From Nitrospira sp. (lineage in GTDB: Bacteria; Nitrospirota; Nitrospiria; Nitrospirales; Nitrospiraceae), in assembly GCA_016873395.1 (NCBI GenBank), contig VGXG01000002.1, positions 41,884-105,883 on the forward strand: a stretch of DNA of 64,000 bases. Direction: 5' to 3'. The notes beneath the pieces are model-generated. The model worked only from the letters and a program-made list of their open reading frames with translations, was not told the origin of the DNA and ran no database searches. Position 1 is the stretch's first letter; each line of letters begins with the position of its first letter. Positions 27,824 to 38,680 of the stretch are shown piece by piece. The position numbers and the translations under genes are program-made.

Positions 27824-28453
27824 TTACTGTCCGACGAGCAGCCTCTGGCCTACTTCGATCTGATTGCTGGCGAGATTGTTCCAATTCTTCAGCGTGGCCA
27901 CGTCCACCCCGTACTGGCGGCTGAGACGATACAGCGTCTCGCCCGGCTTCACCTGGTGGTAACGAGGCTCGCCCGTTTCCGTGCTCAAGGCACCGGCCTC
28001 AGGCGCGGATGCGGGGGGCAACGGTTCCATCATTCCCGGGGCCCCCTGCTGCAATCCCATGTCCGGTTCCCCGCCGAGCAGGCTCTTCTTATCCGCACGC
28101 CTGGGCTTGGCGGAGGCCTTGCGCGGCGGCCTGCTAAGCGCTTCTTGCTCCTTCAACAGCGCCGCATCCCTTATGGCCGCCGCCTCTTCCTGAATCCGCT
28201 GCAACTGTTCCCGGACCGCTTGTACCTGGGCCGACAGCTCCCGGTTCCTGGCCTCCAGGTCCACGCCTTCGCGCTTGACGCGTTTGAGCTCGGAGTCCAA
28301 CTCACCGGTCCGCTTCTCTTCCTGCGCCAGCAACCGCTGGAAATTCAGCGCGCGGGCCTTCTCCGCTTCATACTTTTCAGTCATCACGCAGCCGGTCAGC
28401 AGCATCACGCCGACACAGGCTGCCGATAGGGAGAGCACCTTGTCTGCTGTCAT
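27824..28453 (-). CDS. LysM-domain lipoprotein with coiled coil
   Basis: A 209-residue protein from ATG at 28453, chosen for the GAGGAG ribosome site upstream and the immediate signal sequence. The signal and lipobox read VGVMLLTGC (Cys near residue 20). A long charged, probably coiled-coil region (about 25-95) is followed by a Pro/Ala-rich linker and one LysM module at the C-terminus (YHQVKPGETLYRLSRQYGVDVATLKNWNNL). It probably sits in the periplasm attached to a membrane, binding peptidoglycan. It stands directly upstream of trpE and may share its transcript. Confidence 0.87.
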   Translation of the reverse strand: MTADKVLSLSAACVGVMLLTGCVMTEKYEAEKARALNFQRLLAQEEKRTGELDSELKRVKREGVDLEARNRELSAQVQAVREQLQRIQEEAAAIRDAALLKEQEALSRPPRKASAKPRRADKKSLLGGEPDMGLQQGAPGMMEPLPPASAPEAGALSTETGEPRYHQVKPGETLYRLSRQYGVDVATLKNWNNLASNQIEVGQRLLVGQ

Positions 28454-30836
<2,383 letters not shown>

Positions 30837-30852
30837 CGGCTGGAGGGATCGC

Positions 30853-31914
30853 ATGACCGGCCCGCGTAAACGCAAGGCCAAGCCGCCGGCAAAAAATCCG
30901 CCGCGCCTGCGTCGCACTCCCCTCGTGAAGACGGGCGGCGGACTTATCCGCCGCGCGGCCAAGGCCGAGGCCGACCGCATTCGCAAGCGACTGGAGACCC
31001 TCTACGCCACGATTCCGATCGGGCTGATCTACGTGACCCATAAACTCGTCGTCGAACGAGCCAGTCCGCTGATCGCCGTGATCCACGGACGCTCGGTTGA
31101 GGAGCAGATCGGACGGCGCTTACCGGACTTTCTGAGGCCAGAACGGTGGGCCAAGTTGAAACCGATCTACCAGAAGGTCCTCCAGACCGGCAGCTCACTC
31201 TTTGGCGAAGAGGAGCTCCCGGACCTCCGCGTGCCCGGCCGGACCTTGCACTTCATGTTCGTCTACTATGCCGACAAGCAGGACGATGGGACGATCAGAG
31301 GAGTCCAGGGCGTCATCCAGGACGCGACCGCCATGAAGGAGACACAGCGGGAGCAGGAACGACAGCTCAAGGAGCTCGAGGCCGAGAATCAGAAGCTGGA
31401 TCAGCTGGCGATCCGCGACCCGCTGACCGGCCTGTACAACCGACGGTTTTTCGATGAGTCGCTCAACCGGGAGTGGCAGCGGTTCCAGCGAAACGGCGAG
31501 GCCTTCACGGTTACGATCATGGACGTGGACGCCTTCAAGCGCATCAACGACCAATACGGCCACGAGACGGGGGATCAGGCGCTGCAGCAGGTCGGCACGG
31601 CGCTCCGCGCGACCTTGCGGGCCAGCGACCTCGTGGCCAGGGTAGGCGGGGACGAATTTGCGGCTCTCTTGCCGGGAACGGACATCGAGCACAGCAAGCC
31701 GGTGATCGAAAAACTGCAGGAGGCCGTCACGAGGCTAACCTTAGACACGCCGGCCGGGTCGATCCCGATCTCTCTCAGCCTGGGCACTGCCGCCGTGCCC
31801 GGCCTCCCACCCGTCACCTCGGCCGCGGAGCTCCTGCGGGTCGCGGACAAACGGATGTATGAGGCCAAGCGTCTTCACTCATCCGGCTTGTCCGGACAGT
31901 CCGACTCCCGCTGA
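30853..31914 (+). CDS. PAS-GGDEF diguanylate cyclase
   Basis: A 353-residue signalling protein. A basic N-terminus is followed by a PAS-type sensor (about 45-160, with TIPIGLIYVTHKLVVERASPLIAVI), a short coiled-coil linker, and a GGDEF domain (about 180-345) starting DPLTGLYNRRFFDESL. The active site is GGDEF near residue 265. RASD with five residues before GGDEF fits the RxxD product-inhibition site, so it should make c-di-GMP under feedback control. No membrane helix is visible. It lies 16 bp after ligA and probably shares its transcript. Confidence 0.92.
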   Translation: MTGPRKRKAKPPAKNPPRLRRTPLVKTGGGLIRRAAKAEADRIRKRLETLYATIPIGLIYVTHKLVVERASPLIAVIHGRSVEEQIGRRLPDFLRPERWAKLKPIYQKVLQTGSSLFGEEELPDLRVPGRTLHFMFVYYADKQDDGTIRGVQGVIQDATAMKETQREQERQLKELEAENQKLDQLAIRDPLTGLYNRRFFDESLNREWQRFQRNGEAFTVTIMDVDAFKRINDQYGHETGDQALQQVGTALRATLRASDLVARVGGDEFAALLPGTDIEHSKPVIEKLQEAVTRLTLDTPAGSIPISLSLGTAAVPGLPPVTSAAELLRVADKRMYEAKRLHSSGLSGQSDSR

Positions 31915-33162
31915 ATCGGCCGGCACGCCCGCCTTTTCCCCCTTCTCCTCCTTGACGATCTGAACGCTCTTGACCGTTTTCTGATCCGCCTCCCGCACGA
32001 TCAAGCGGCACTGGCCCGTCAGGATCTCTTCGCCCACTGCGGGAATCCGTCCCAACTGATCCTGGATCAGCCCGCTGACCGTGTTCGTTTCCTCGTCCAG
32101 GCTGACCTTCAGGAACTCGTTGATGCGGCGCACCTTGGTTCTCCCGTGGACCAGGATCTGGTTCTTCCCGATCCGCTTGATGAGCTCCTCGGTGATGTCG
32201 GTTTCGTCCATGATCTCCCCGACCACTTCCTCGATCAGGTCTTCCAGCGTGACCAAGCCCATGATCCCTCCGAACTCATTGACCACGATCGCCATATGGC
32301 GCTTCTCCTGCTGGAACTGCTTCATGAGGTCGTCCGCCGGCTTTCCCGCCGGCACGAACAGCGCCGGGTGTGCGATCTCCTTGAGCCGGACATCGCAATG
32401 GCCCTGGACCAACTCCATCAGAGCCTTGGTCTTGTACAGGATGCCGGTGATGTTGTCCAAGATCCCCTCATAGACCGGGATGCGGGAATATTTGGACCTG
32501 AAGAGCGGCTCCTGCGCCTCCTTCAGCGTGAGGTTCCCGTCGAGCCCGAAGACGTAGTTGCGGGGCGTCATCGCGTCCTCGGCGGTAATGTCGTTCAATT
32601 GAAAGACGTTCTTGATCATCTTGACCTCTTCGGTCTCGATGAGCCCCGCCTTGCCTCCCACATCCAGCATGATCTTCAGTTCCTCTTCGGTCACGAAGGG
32701 CACCGCCAAGCCCTTGCCGCCGGTCAGCTTGGCGATCATCGGCTCCAGCAGGAACAGGATGGGTGACAGCACCTGCTCGATCCAGTAAACCGGATAGGCC
32801 ATCATGAGGACGATCGACACCGCATGTTTGGCGGCCAGCGTTTTGGGAACGATGTCCCCGAAGATCAACAGCAGAAACGTCAGGATACCGGTGGCGATCG
32901 CCACCGCCTCCGATCCGAAGAGGCGGATCGTCAGGATAGTCGCGAAGGAGGCCGCCCCGATATTGACCAGGTTATCCCCGATCATGATCGTCGAGAGCAG
33001 GCGCTGCGGGTTGGAACGGAGGTGGAGGGCCATCGACGCGCGCTTGCCTCCCGCCTCGGCCATGGCCCGCAGCCTCGTCTCGTTCACCGAGAAGAAACCG
33101 ATCTCGGCGGCCGAGATGACAGCAGACAGGAAAATGAGCGTCGCCAGTACGAGAAAATCCAT
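31879..33162 (-). CDS. CNNM/CBS-domain transporter-like protein (CorC/HlyC family)
   Basis: A 427-residue membrane protein. The N-terminal CNNM/DUF21 domain (about 1-190) has three or four membrane helices, then a pair of CBS domains (about 200-330: MTPRNYVFGLDG, FVPAGKPADDLM) and a C-terminal CorC_HlyC domain (about 345-410). Relatives are linked to magnesium or cobalt efflux and resistance; older names call them haemolysins. The 3' end overlaps the end of the convergent diguanylate cyclase gene by 36 bp. Confidence 0.9.
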   Translation of the reverse strand: MDFLVLATLIFLSAVISAAEIGFFSVNETRLRAMAEAGGKRASMALHLRSNPQRLLSTIMIGDNLVNIGAASFATILTIRLFGSEAVAIATGILTFLLLIFGDIVPKTLAAKHAVSIVLMMAYPVYWIEQVLSPILFLLEPMIAKLTGGKGLAVPFVTEEELKIMLDVGGKAGLIETEEVKMIKNVFQLNDITAEDAMTPRNYVFGLDGNLTLKEAQEPLFRSKYSRIPVYEGILDNITGILYKTKALMELVQGHCDVRLKEIAHPALFVPAGKPADDLMKQFQQEKRHMAIVVNEFGGIMGLVTLEDLIEEVVGEIMDETDITEELIKRIGKNQILVHGRTKVRRINEFLKVSLDEETNTVSGLIQDQLGRIPAVGEEILTGQCRLIVREADQKTVKSVQIVKEEKGEKAGVPADSAGVGLSGQAG

Positions 33163-33428
33163 GGGTGTCGTTATGAGAGCCGGGTCTCAAGGAAGCCGGT
33201 CGCAGGACCGGCAACGGACAGGGAGAGCCTGAGAGGCGGAGCGACCGGGACGTAAAGGGAGGAAATGACCGGCCCGGCTCCTATGGGACCACCGTCATCC
33301 ATAGGGGCATACTCTTACCATATGCATCGCTTGCGATCAACTTATCTGATAAAATGTGCAGTAAAAACAATATGATGGGGAACATATCCGAGTGCGACTC
33401 GCATCGCTTTTCGTCCCCGGCAGGGGTT

Positions 33429-34106
33429 TCAGGTATCGTCCCGCATGACCAGCGGCTCCACCTGAAACTGGGTCTCGAGCCGGTCCGCCACTGCCTCGGC
33501 CTGCCGCTCGGACGTGAACTGCCCGACCAATACCCGGTAGCGTCTTCCGGCCGAGAGGTCCACCATGATAACGCGCACATCCGGATATTGGGGCTTCAGC
33601 CTCCTTGCCAGAGCCTGGGCGTTGGCCTGTTCCGCAAAGGAAGCCACCTGGACCCTCAGGTACCCCAGGGCGCCGGGACGGCCCTGGTAGGCCACCACCC
33701 GCAGCTCCACCTGGTCGGTGCCGTTGCCGGTCATGGCCAGGGCCTGCGCTGCGGCCAGCGAAAGGTCGATGATCCGCCCTTTGGCGAAGGGCCCCCGATC
33801 GTTGATACGGACTGTGACCTTGCGACCGTTGCTCAAGGACCGGACTTCCGCCAGGGACCCCATCGGGAGGGTCCGGTGGGCGGCCGTGAGCTGATGCATG
33901 TCGTACTGTTCCCCGTTGGCAGTCTTGTTCCCGTGGAAGCCGGGCCCGTACCAGGAAGCAACGCCCCGTTCCACATGGCCCACTGGATAGCCGGCCGGAT
34001 AGCCGGTTGGTGAGGCGCCTCGCTCGGCACGGCGACCGGCACAGCCGTCGAGTTCCCAGACAAGCAGTAACAGCGACAGCAGGAGGAGGGAGACCTGTTT
34101 CAACAT
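33429..34106 (-). CDS. rlpA: RlpA-like septal/cell-wall lipoprotein with SPOR domain
   Basis: A 225-residue protein with a signal and lipobox (WELDGC), then a double-psi beta-barrel (about 45-135: GVASWYGPGFHGNKTANGE, HRTLPMGSLAEV, VRINDRGPF with the catalytic Asp). It ends in a SPOR domain (about 150-225) that binds denuded peptidoglycan at division sites. It is probably a lytic transglycosylase acting on septal wall. The 266-bp gap to the CNNM gene contains a small palindrome TTATCTGATAA near 33345, whose role is unknown. Confidence 0.92.
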   Translation of the reverse strand: MLKQVSLLLLSLLLLVWELDGCAGRRAERGASPTGYPAGYPVGHVERGVASWYGPGFHGNKTANGEQYDMHQLTAAHRTLPMGSLAEVRSLSNGRKVTVRINDRGPFAKGRIIDLSLAAAQALAMTGNGTDQVELRVVAYQGRPGALGYLRVQVASFAEQANAQALARRLKPQYPDVRVIMVDLSAGRRYRVLVGQFTSERQAEAVADRLETQFQVEPLVMRDDT

Positions 34107-34110
34107 CCAG

Positions 34111-34318
34111 CTAACAGGCTGTTGAAAAACCAGTTTGGACTCCCGAGCACACAGGACAGCAGGCGATCGCAGATGGAACCGGAAGAACCCGCAGGATGGT
34201 CAAAAAGGCCGTCCAGCAAGGCCGCAGCGAGCGAAGAGGCGAGGCGTACTCTTTGCGGTACGTTGAGCCTCTGAGCGATACGAGAACGCCGCTGGCGGAC
34301 TTTTTCAACATCCTGCTA
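34111..34318. mobile_element. Terminal-inverted-repeat element, copy 2 (208 bp)
   Basis: The ends are CTAACAGGCTGTTGAAAAA and, reverse complemented, TTTAGCAGGATGTTGAAAAA. Internally it shares the AGGATGGTCAAAAAGGCC motif and a GC-rich block with a GTACT...GTAC hairpin with copy 1 at 8359-8567, in opposite orientation. No coding capacity. Its 34316-34318 bases are the TAG stop of the ACT gene. Confidence 0.78.
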
Positions 34319-34726
34319 AATTTCGTCGAGCGATTGCCTCTGGAGCATAGCCAGCGCCTTCTGCTGGTCGGACACGGTCAGCACCACGATGGCGCGCTTG
34401 CCCTCGCGGGATGGGGTCAGGTAGGCGCACTTGATGTTGATCTTGGCCTGCTTGAGCAGCTCGGCCACTTCGCTGAGCGCGCCGGGCTTGTTCTCCAAGC
34501 TCAAGACCAAGGCTTCCTCCTCCTGGAACGTGACCTTCCCGGCCTTGAGCGCCGCCCGCGCCTTCTCCAGATCATTGACCAGCAGCCGGAGATGCCCATG
34601 GCCTGCGACCTCAGGGGCCAAGAAGGCCTTGATGTTCACGCCCGCGTCTCCGAGCACGGCCGCAACCTTCGCCAACGTGCCCGGTTTGCTTTCCTCTTTG
34701 ATCACCAGTTGTATGGTCGCCGGCAT
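34316..34726 (-). CDS. Tandem ACT-domain protein
   Basis: A 136-residue protein made of two ACT modules: about 4-65 (QLVIKEESKPGTLAKVAAVLGDAGVNIKAF) and 70-130 (EALVLSLENKPGALSEVAELLKQAKINIKCAYL). This matches amino-acid-binding regulatory proteins of the small stand-alone ACT type. It probably senses an amino acid in the cytosol. The stop codon belongs to the end of the adjacent inverted-repeat element, as with the other ACT gene at 7813. Confidence 0.85.
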   Translation of the reverse strand: MPATIQLVIKEESKPGTLAKVAAVLGDAGVNIKAFLAPEVAGHGHLRLLVNDLEKARAALKAGKVTFQEEEALVLSLENKPGALSEVAELLKQAKINIKCAYLTPSREGKRAIVVLTVSDQQKALAMLQRQSLDEI

Positions 34727-34796
34727 CTCCTGTTCGCCTCCCTTCCGATTCCCCCAGCCGATCCAGTGGCTCGGTTATCCCTTATTAAACCCTGTT

Positions 34797-35306
34797 TCAC
34801 GACCCTATGCCTTGGTTCCTGGAAAAGATCAAAATGACGAGCCAGATGACGGCAAAGAGAAACGGCGAAAACAATAGATACCATCGGGACGAGATGCCGC
34901 CGAAGGCGCGGAGAATCCAGGCAGCCTGCCCCCGCTCCGCCCTGGTCTCCAGGATCGAGAACCGCGGATCATCGGGATAGCGATCGCGCAGCTTCCGGAG
35001 CTTGACCTGCCAGGCCTCCTGAAACAGGGCGGTCCGCCCGATCGAAAAAGTCCAGATCAAATTGAAGATCACACCGGCAAGGTACATGAACCACTGGTCC
35101 GCCGTAAACCCCTCGCCGGAGACATTGATGGCCGAGACCAGCAGGCCGTTGACGACCAGCAGGACCTGGAGCTTGGTCGTCTTGATCGGATTTTCTTGCG
35201 ACCAGAGGTCGAGCAGGATCTTATAGGTCTCGAAATCCCGCTCCACCTGAGCCGCCTGCTCTGTCGCGACTTCCCCCTGGACCAGCATTAATCTCCCGCT
35301 GCCCAT
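34797..35306 (-). CDS. Hypothetical membrane protein with cytosolic flanks
   Basis: A 169-residue protein. The charged N-terminus includes FETYKILLDLWSQENPIKTTKLQ, followed by two central membrane segments (about 47-65 and 75-95), a basic loop, and a C-terminal membrane helix (about 145-163: YLLFSPFLFAVIWLVILIF). The overall shape recalls small RipA-type membrane proteins, but I do not recognise it with certainty. It is at the edge of the accessory stretch next to the toxin-antitoxin pair. Confidence 0.65.
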   Translation of the reverse strand: MGSGRLMLVQGEVATEQAAQVERDFETYKILLDLWSQENPIKTTKLQVLLVVNGLLVSAINVSGEGFTADQWFMYLAGVIFNLIWTFSIGRTALFQEAWQVKLRKLRDRYPDDPRFSILETRAERGQAAWILRAFGGISSRWYLLFSPFLFAVIWLVILIFSRNQGIGS

Positions 35307-35319
35307 TCTTGCGCCATGA

Positions 35320-35664
35320 TCATAGGCTGAGGATAATACGGGCTCGTCTGTTCAACTCTTCCATGACATTCTCAGGCAAGACGCCTATTTCATGCCGGAA
35401 AGACTCATTCGCAACGGCAATCAGTTGGCCCAAGAGAAGATCACTGTCCCGATCAAGACCGCCTTCTCCTCTCCTGAGACGAAGCCTGAGAGTGCCTGGG
35501 TTGTCCACGAGCTTGGTGGTGGTGGGAATGACGATCGTGGAGGGATAGCCAGCTTCATTGACGATATCGGATTGGAGCACGACGGCAGGGCGAAGCTTGC
35601 CTGGCTTGGTTTTCACACGCGGATTGAAGTCTACGACGTACAAATGTCCGCGCCTGATTTCCAT
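35320..35664 (-). CDS. MazF/PemK-family toxin endoribonuclease
   Basis: A 114-residue protein starting MEIRRGHLYVVDFNP, the first strand of the CcdB/PemK fold. KLRPAVVLQSDIVN carries the conserved Arg-Pro, TIVIPTTT has the catalytic Thr region, and LLGQLIAVAN follows. Such toxins cut mRNA at short motifs. Its ATG directly follows the antitoxin stop codon, so the two are translated together from one mRNA. The size is normal. Confidence 0.92.
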   Translation of the reverse strand: MEIRRGHLYVVDFNPRVKTKPGKLRPAVVLQSDIVNEAGYPSTIVIPTTTKLVDNPGTLRLRLRRGEGGLDRDSDLLLGQLIAVANESFRHEIGVLPENVMEELNRRARIILSL

Positions 35665-35907
35665 TTAGTCACCGGAAATGCCATGCGCGACTGCAGCAGG
35701 AAACAATGCGCAGTTCTCCTTTTTATCCGCTGCCCCGCAGCGGCGCACGGATTCGTGGATCTCACGACGCAACTGTTCCTCTTCAGTCTTCCTTTCCAAG
35801 GTCTTCAAGGCAGCCCTGATCAATCCTGATTTGGTCGGAATCCGGAGTACCTTGCGAAGCCTCTCAATCTGCTGTTCCTCTTTCTTTGAGACTGCTATCG
35901 CTCCCAC
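35665..35907 (-). CDS. Ribbon-helix-helix antitoxin
   Basis: An 80-residue product. I chose GTG at 35907 because AAGGAG lies seven bases upstream; an earlier GTG at 35925 would place that ribosome site inside the gene. The N-terminus (GAIAVSKKEEQQIERLRKVLRIPTKSGLIRAAL) suits a ribbon-helix-helix DNA-binding domain, and the C-terminal half would wrap the toxin. It probably represses its own promoter at 35939-35967. The toxin gene abuts. Confidence 0.8.
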   Translation of the reverse strand: MGAIAVSKKEEQQIERLRKVLRIPTKSGLIRAALKTLERKTEEEQLRREIHESVRRCGAADKKENCALFPAAVAHGISGD

Positions 35908-35938
35908 AATGTCTCTCCTTATCACAGATATTATGTTT

Positions 35939-35967
35939 CTTATAATTCATCGGCCCATCAAAGTCAA
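35939..35967 (-). promoter_or_regulatory. Sigma70-type promoter of the toxin-antitoxin pair
   Basis: On the minus strand TTGACT (35962-35967) and TATAAG (35939-35944) are separated by exactly 17 bases. The predicted start is about 20-25 bases before the antitoxin ribosome site. The AT-rich stretch between may hold the antitoxin operator. Confidence 0.75.
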
Positions 35968-35980
35968 TGTTCCTGCTCAG

Positions 35981-36253
35981 CTATGCACTCTTGTAGCCAT
36001 AGAGCCACCGGGCGGTCGTCCCGCCCACATTGCGAACCGAATGGGTCACCTGAGCTGGAATGAGGACTTCCTCCCCGACCTTCGGCCGGAAGGTCCTCCC
36101 CTGCATCTCCAACTCCAACTCGCCCTCCAGGATCATCAGCAATTCGTCGGTCTGGTGCACATAGTCTTCCCACACTTGCCTCGGCGGGTCAACCCAGAGC
36201 CCGCAACTGAACCCGCGGGAGTGCCAGTTCTGTTCGATCTGTGCTCTATGCAT
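35981..36253 (-). CDS. Cupin-fold protein
   Basis: A 90-residue single-domain cupin, starting at ATG 36253 (MHRAQIEQNWHSRGFSCGLWVD). The two cupin motifs are recognisable as VHQTDELLMILEGELELEMQG and the later PAQVTHSVRNVG. There is a His in each but not the full classical set, so metal binding is plausible rather than certain. The substrate is unknown. It sits seven bases after the small hypothetical gene upstream. Confidence 0.78.
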   Translation of the reverse strand: MHRAQIEQNWHSRGFSCGLWVDPPRQVWEDYVHQTDELLMILEGELELEMQGRTFRPKVGEEVLIPAQVTHSVRNVGGTTARWLYGYKSA

Positions 36254-36260
36254 CAATAAA

Positions 36261-36569
36261 TTAAATCGACCGCTCAGCCAGTCGCACCGCATCTTTGGCC
36301 TGCCTTAAGATTTCTGCGACATGACGTGATTGAGTACGCCGTAAGGTCATTTCTGCTAATGGCAAGATAGACTTTAACGATGCGTAGAGAGCCGGTGAGG
36401 CCTCGATTAAATACCACGTAGCATTAAGCGCCTCAGCTGCAACCTCCGCCTCCAACTCTTCTTCCTCAGTCGTTGCAGAACAAAAAAGCTCTTGATTATC
36501 TCTCTGTACCATTCCAAGCACATCGGAAACCTGTTTTTGCAGAATCGATTTGTTCATTACTGTAGACAT
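36261..36569 (-). CDS. Hypothetical protein (102 aa), helix-rich
   Basis: A 102-residue frame, acidic in the middle (ATTEEEELEAEVAAEALNA) and probably all-helical, with a Leu/Ala-rich C-terminal half. I recognise no family. It lies between the broken DpnI-like gene and the cupin, in an AT-richer stretch, with no strong ribosome site at ATG 36569. A real gene is likely from length and composition, but not certain. Confidence 0.5.
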   Translation of the reverse strand: MSTVMNKSILQKQVSDVLGMVQRDNQELFCSATTEEEELEAEVAAEALNATWYLIEASPALYASLKSILPLAEMTLRRTQSRHVAEILRQAKDAVRLAERSI

Positions 36570-36594
36570 GGCGCCGCCAAATCATACCAACCAG

Positions 36595-37361
36595 CTATGT
36601 ATCCAGGCTGTAATGTCCACGCCCTGTAAACTTCAAAACACCAAGGTCCCGGAGAACCTGAAGCTGTTGACGTATTTTGTGTCTGATATAGCGATTGTGC
36701 GGATAGATTCTTGCGAGCTCAGGCGCGAACAAGTACGCCTCGGAAAGAGAAAACTCCTTCCTTCCAATCTTCCGAACAATCTTGAGGACGTTCAGAGTCC
36801 ATCCACGAAGGTGGGCATCAAGACGTTCGAGCGGACGCATACGTTCGAATTGCTTCCGCACGTCCGACGCTCTCGTCTCAAGCCCATTACTAACTAGCCA
36901 GAGTTTTCCGTCAGAAGGAATCTCGCCCAAAAGTATATTACAGCCCACCCACCCTGCGCGTCGTGCATGCTCGCTCAGCGGCTTCCGCTTTTGAATTATT
37001 GATTCTGTGAAGAAAAAACGTGGAACGAACAGGAGGTTTTGCACATACCAAGTCGGCGAGTAGTGCAACAGGAAAAGGCTTGGCCTAACGCGCCACGAAT
37101 CGCAGATACCATGGATTCATAACCAGCATCGACCACCTTTTTTTGATTCCAACTACGGCCACTCTTCAATTGGAATAACTCATCACACTTCGGGCACTTA
37201 AAATCAATCGCACGTGTATTAGGCGGTTCTCGGGTAATCCGGTTTGAGTCACATGCGGGACAATATAAATTCACCGCGGCCCACTGTTCAGTCACAACAC
37301 GTGCAACCTGTGAGCTACTTTTATAGTTCGCAGCGGACGCTAAAGATAATTCTAAATGCAT
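36595..37361 (-). pseudogene. DpnI-like / Dam-replacing endonuclease, frameshifted
   Basis: Two overlapping frames together give one protein. The first, from ATG at 37361, has the N-terminal nuclease domain with two Cys pairs (CPAC, CPKC), IDFKCP and FQLKS, the PD-(D/E)XK-like centre of the DpnI/Dam-replacing family. It loses the family sequence after VSAIRG. The second, in another frame, resumes LFLLHYSPTWYVQNLLFVPRFFFTES and ends in the winged-helix domain KIRQQLQVLRDLGVLKF. The join near 37085-37100 lacks one base or carries two extra. An intact relative cuts methylated GATC; this copy is probably inactive unless the shift is a sequencing error. Confidence 0.82.
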
Positions 37362-37669
37362 CGAGCGGAGATTCTACCACCTTAATGGCCCGATGGACCG
37401 AGAAGAAACCTTACCAAGAATTGGGGTGAACTTAGTTAAGGATTACCGGACAGACTGACGCGAGCAGCGTGGGTTGCTTCCGTTATTTCATGCCGCGCCG
37501 GAACCCGCGCCGCGGCGCTTCCCGTTTTCTGGTCGGGCAACCAGGACAACGAGGGCGCGGGCGCGCTTCCTTGGAATGGCGGCGAAAGAGGCCGGCCAAA
37601 TGAAGCCCGAACGGGCCGCACCAGGCGACGCCAAAACGTCCAGCCCCGCCGCACCATCTCCTTCTTCGC
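37362..37669. other. Gap without a supported gene
   Basis: About 308 bases. The part near 37362-37440 is AT-richer, like the DpnI-like gene; from about 37440 the sequence becomes very GC-rich with many CCGCGCCGG-type blocks. Several overlapping open frames exist but none shows a ribosome site or recognisable protein. I see no promoter or clear repeat. Confidence 0.45.
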
Positions 37670-38119
37670 CTACGAAAGCTGGAACGTCTCATTCACGAAG
37701 GCATACTCATAGATGCCATTGGGACGAATTCCGGCTCTCATCGCCACCGACTGCGCGACCGTCCGGCAGCCCTTGGGGACAAAAAGGTAGAAGGGAGCGC
37801 CCCGGGCTGCATGGTCCTGCAGCCGCTCGCGGATCAGCGGCCGTGCCAGCGATTCCTCGGTCTCCACCTCCGCGATCCACTCGACCCGGTTGCCGGCCGG
37901 GCTGTACTGCCACCCGATGATATCGGGATCATGCGGCCCGGCCGCCCAGCCATGCTTTTCGACGCTGGGCTTGATCGTCACCTTGCACTGAAAGGACCGG
38001 GCCCAACGCTGGGCCACGAGGCTGACAACATGGTCGTGCAGCGAGACGCCCCTTGCCCGCGTATCATGCCCGGCATCAGACCTTGCCCCGGTCTCGGCTT
38101 CGCGCGCAAACGCGCTCAT
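37670..38119 (-). CDS. Hypothetical protein with PD-(D/E)XK-like pattern
   Basis: A 149-residue protein. HDHVVSLVAQRWARSF is a helix, followed by HDPDIIGWQ, and VEWIAEVETEES some 15 residues later. A Pro-Asp, then a strand ending Glu-x-Glu, fits a divergent PD-(D/E)XK nuclease-like fold, after which YLFVPKG follows as in restriction-endonuclease-like proteins. The canonical Lys is not evident, so it may be inactive or bind nucleic acid only. GGGGTG about 10 bases before ATG 38119 is a fair ribosome site. Confidence 0.6.
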   Translation of the reverse strand: MSAFAREAETGARSDAGHDTRARGVSLHDHVVSLVAQRWARSFQCKVTIKPSVEKHGWAAGPHDPDIIGWQYSPAGNRVEWIAEVETEESLARPLIRERLQDHAARGAPFYLFVPKGCRTVAQSVAMRAGIRPNGIYEYAFVNETFQLS

Positions 38120-38147
38120 CTTCTGTTCACCCCTTCTCAGCTACCCA

Positions 38148-38639
38148 TCAAGCCGCTTGCCCCGCCGGCGATCCGCCGGACGCCGACGCAGCCGCGCCGG
38201 CCTCCAGCACGGCCTGCACGGCGTTCAGCAGGCTGCCGGGCAGGAACGGCTTCTGGATATAGGCGGCCCCCAGGGTCTCAATGCCGTGCCGTAGCAGCGC
38301 ATCGTCCGCATAGCCGGACATGAGGAGTACTTTCGTCTCCCCGCGAGCGGCGCTCACCAGCTCGGCGAGCCGACAGCCGTTCATGCCCGGCATCTGCACA
38401 TCCGTGAGCAACAGGTGGATCGGCCCCTGATGCCGCTCGCACCGGTGCAAGGCCTCGGCGGCATCAGCCGCTTCCAAAACGCAGTGCCCCTTCAACTCGA
38501 GAATCTCCCGCACCACCTCCCGCACCTTGCGTTCGTCTTCCACCAGCAGAATCGTCGCCAATGCCTCGGCCTGGGAGCCCGCACACAGCGTGGCTGTCTC
38601 TTCATCCTGTCCGATCGTATTGGAATCGTTCCGGTGCAT
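38148..38639 (-). CDS. Stand-alone response regulator (receiver domain)
   Basis: A 163-residue CheY-like protein from ATG at 38639 (MHRNDSN). The receiver covers about 28-145: ILLVEDERKVREVVREIL with the acidic pair, LLLTDVQMPGMNG with the phosphorylated Asp, LLMSGYAD and QKPFLPGSL with the conserved Lys. There is no output domain; a Ser/Ala/Gly tail follows. LLTDVQMPGMNG and QKPF resemble receivers of hybrid histidine kinases. No kinase lies in the window. It is downstream of nrdJ on the same strand, 41 bp away. Confidence 0.86.
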   Translation of the reverse strand: MHRNDSNTIGQDEETATLCAGSQAEALATILLVEDERKVREVVREILELKGHCVLEAADAAEALHRCERHQGPIHLLLTDVQMPGMNGCRLAELVSAARGETKVLLMSGYADDALLRHGIETLGAAYIQKPFLPGSLLNAVQAVLEAGAAASASGGSPAGQAA

Positions 38640-38680
38640 GGATCCACCTTTGTATTTTTCATTGCCCGTCGTCCGCTCGC

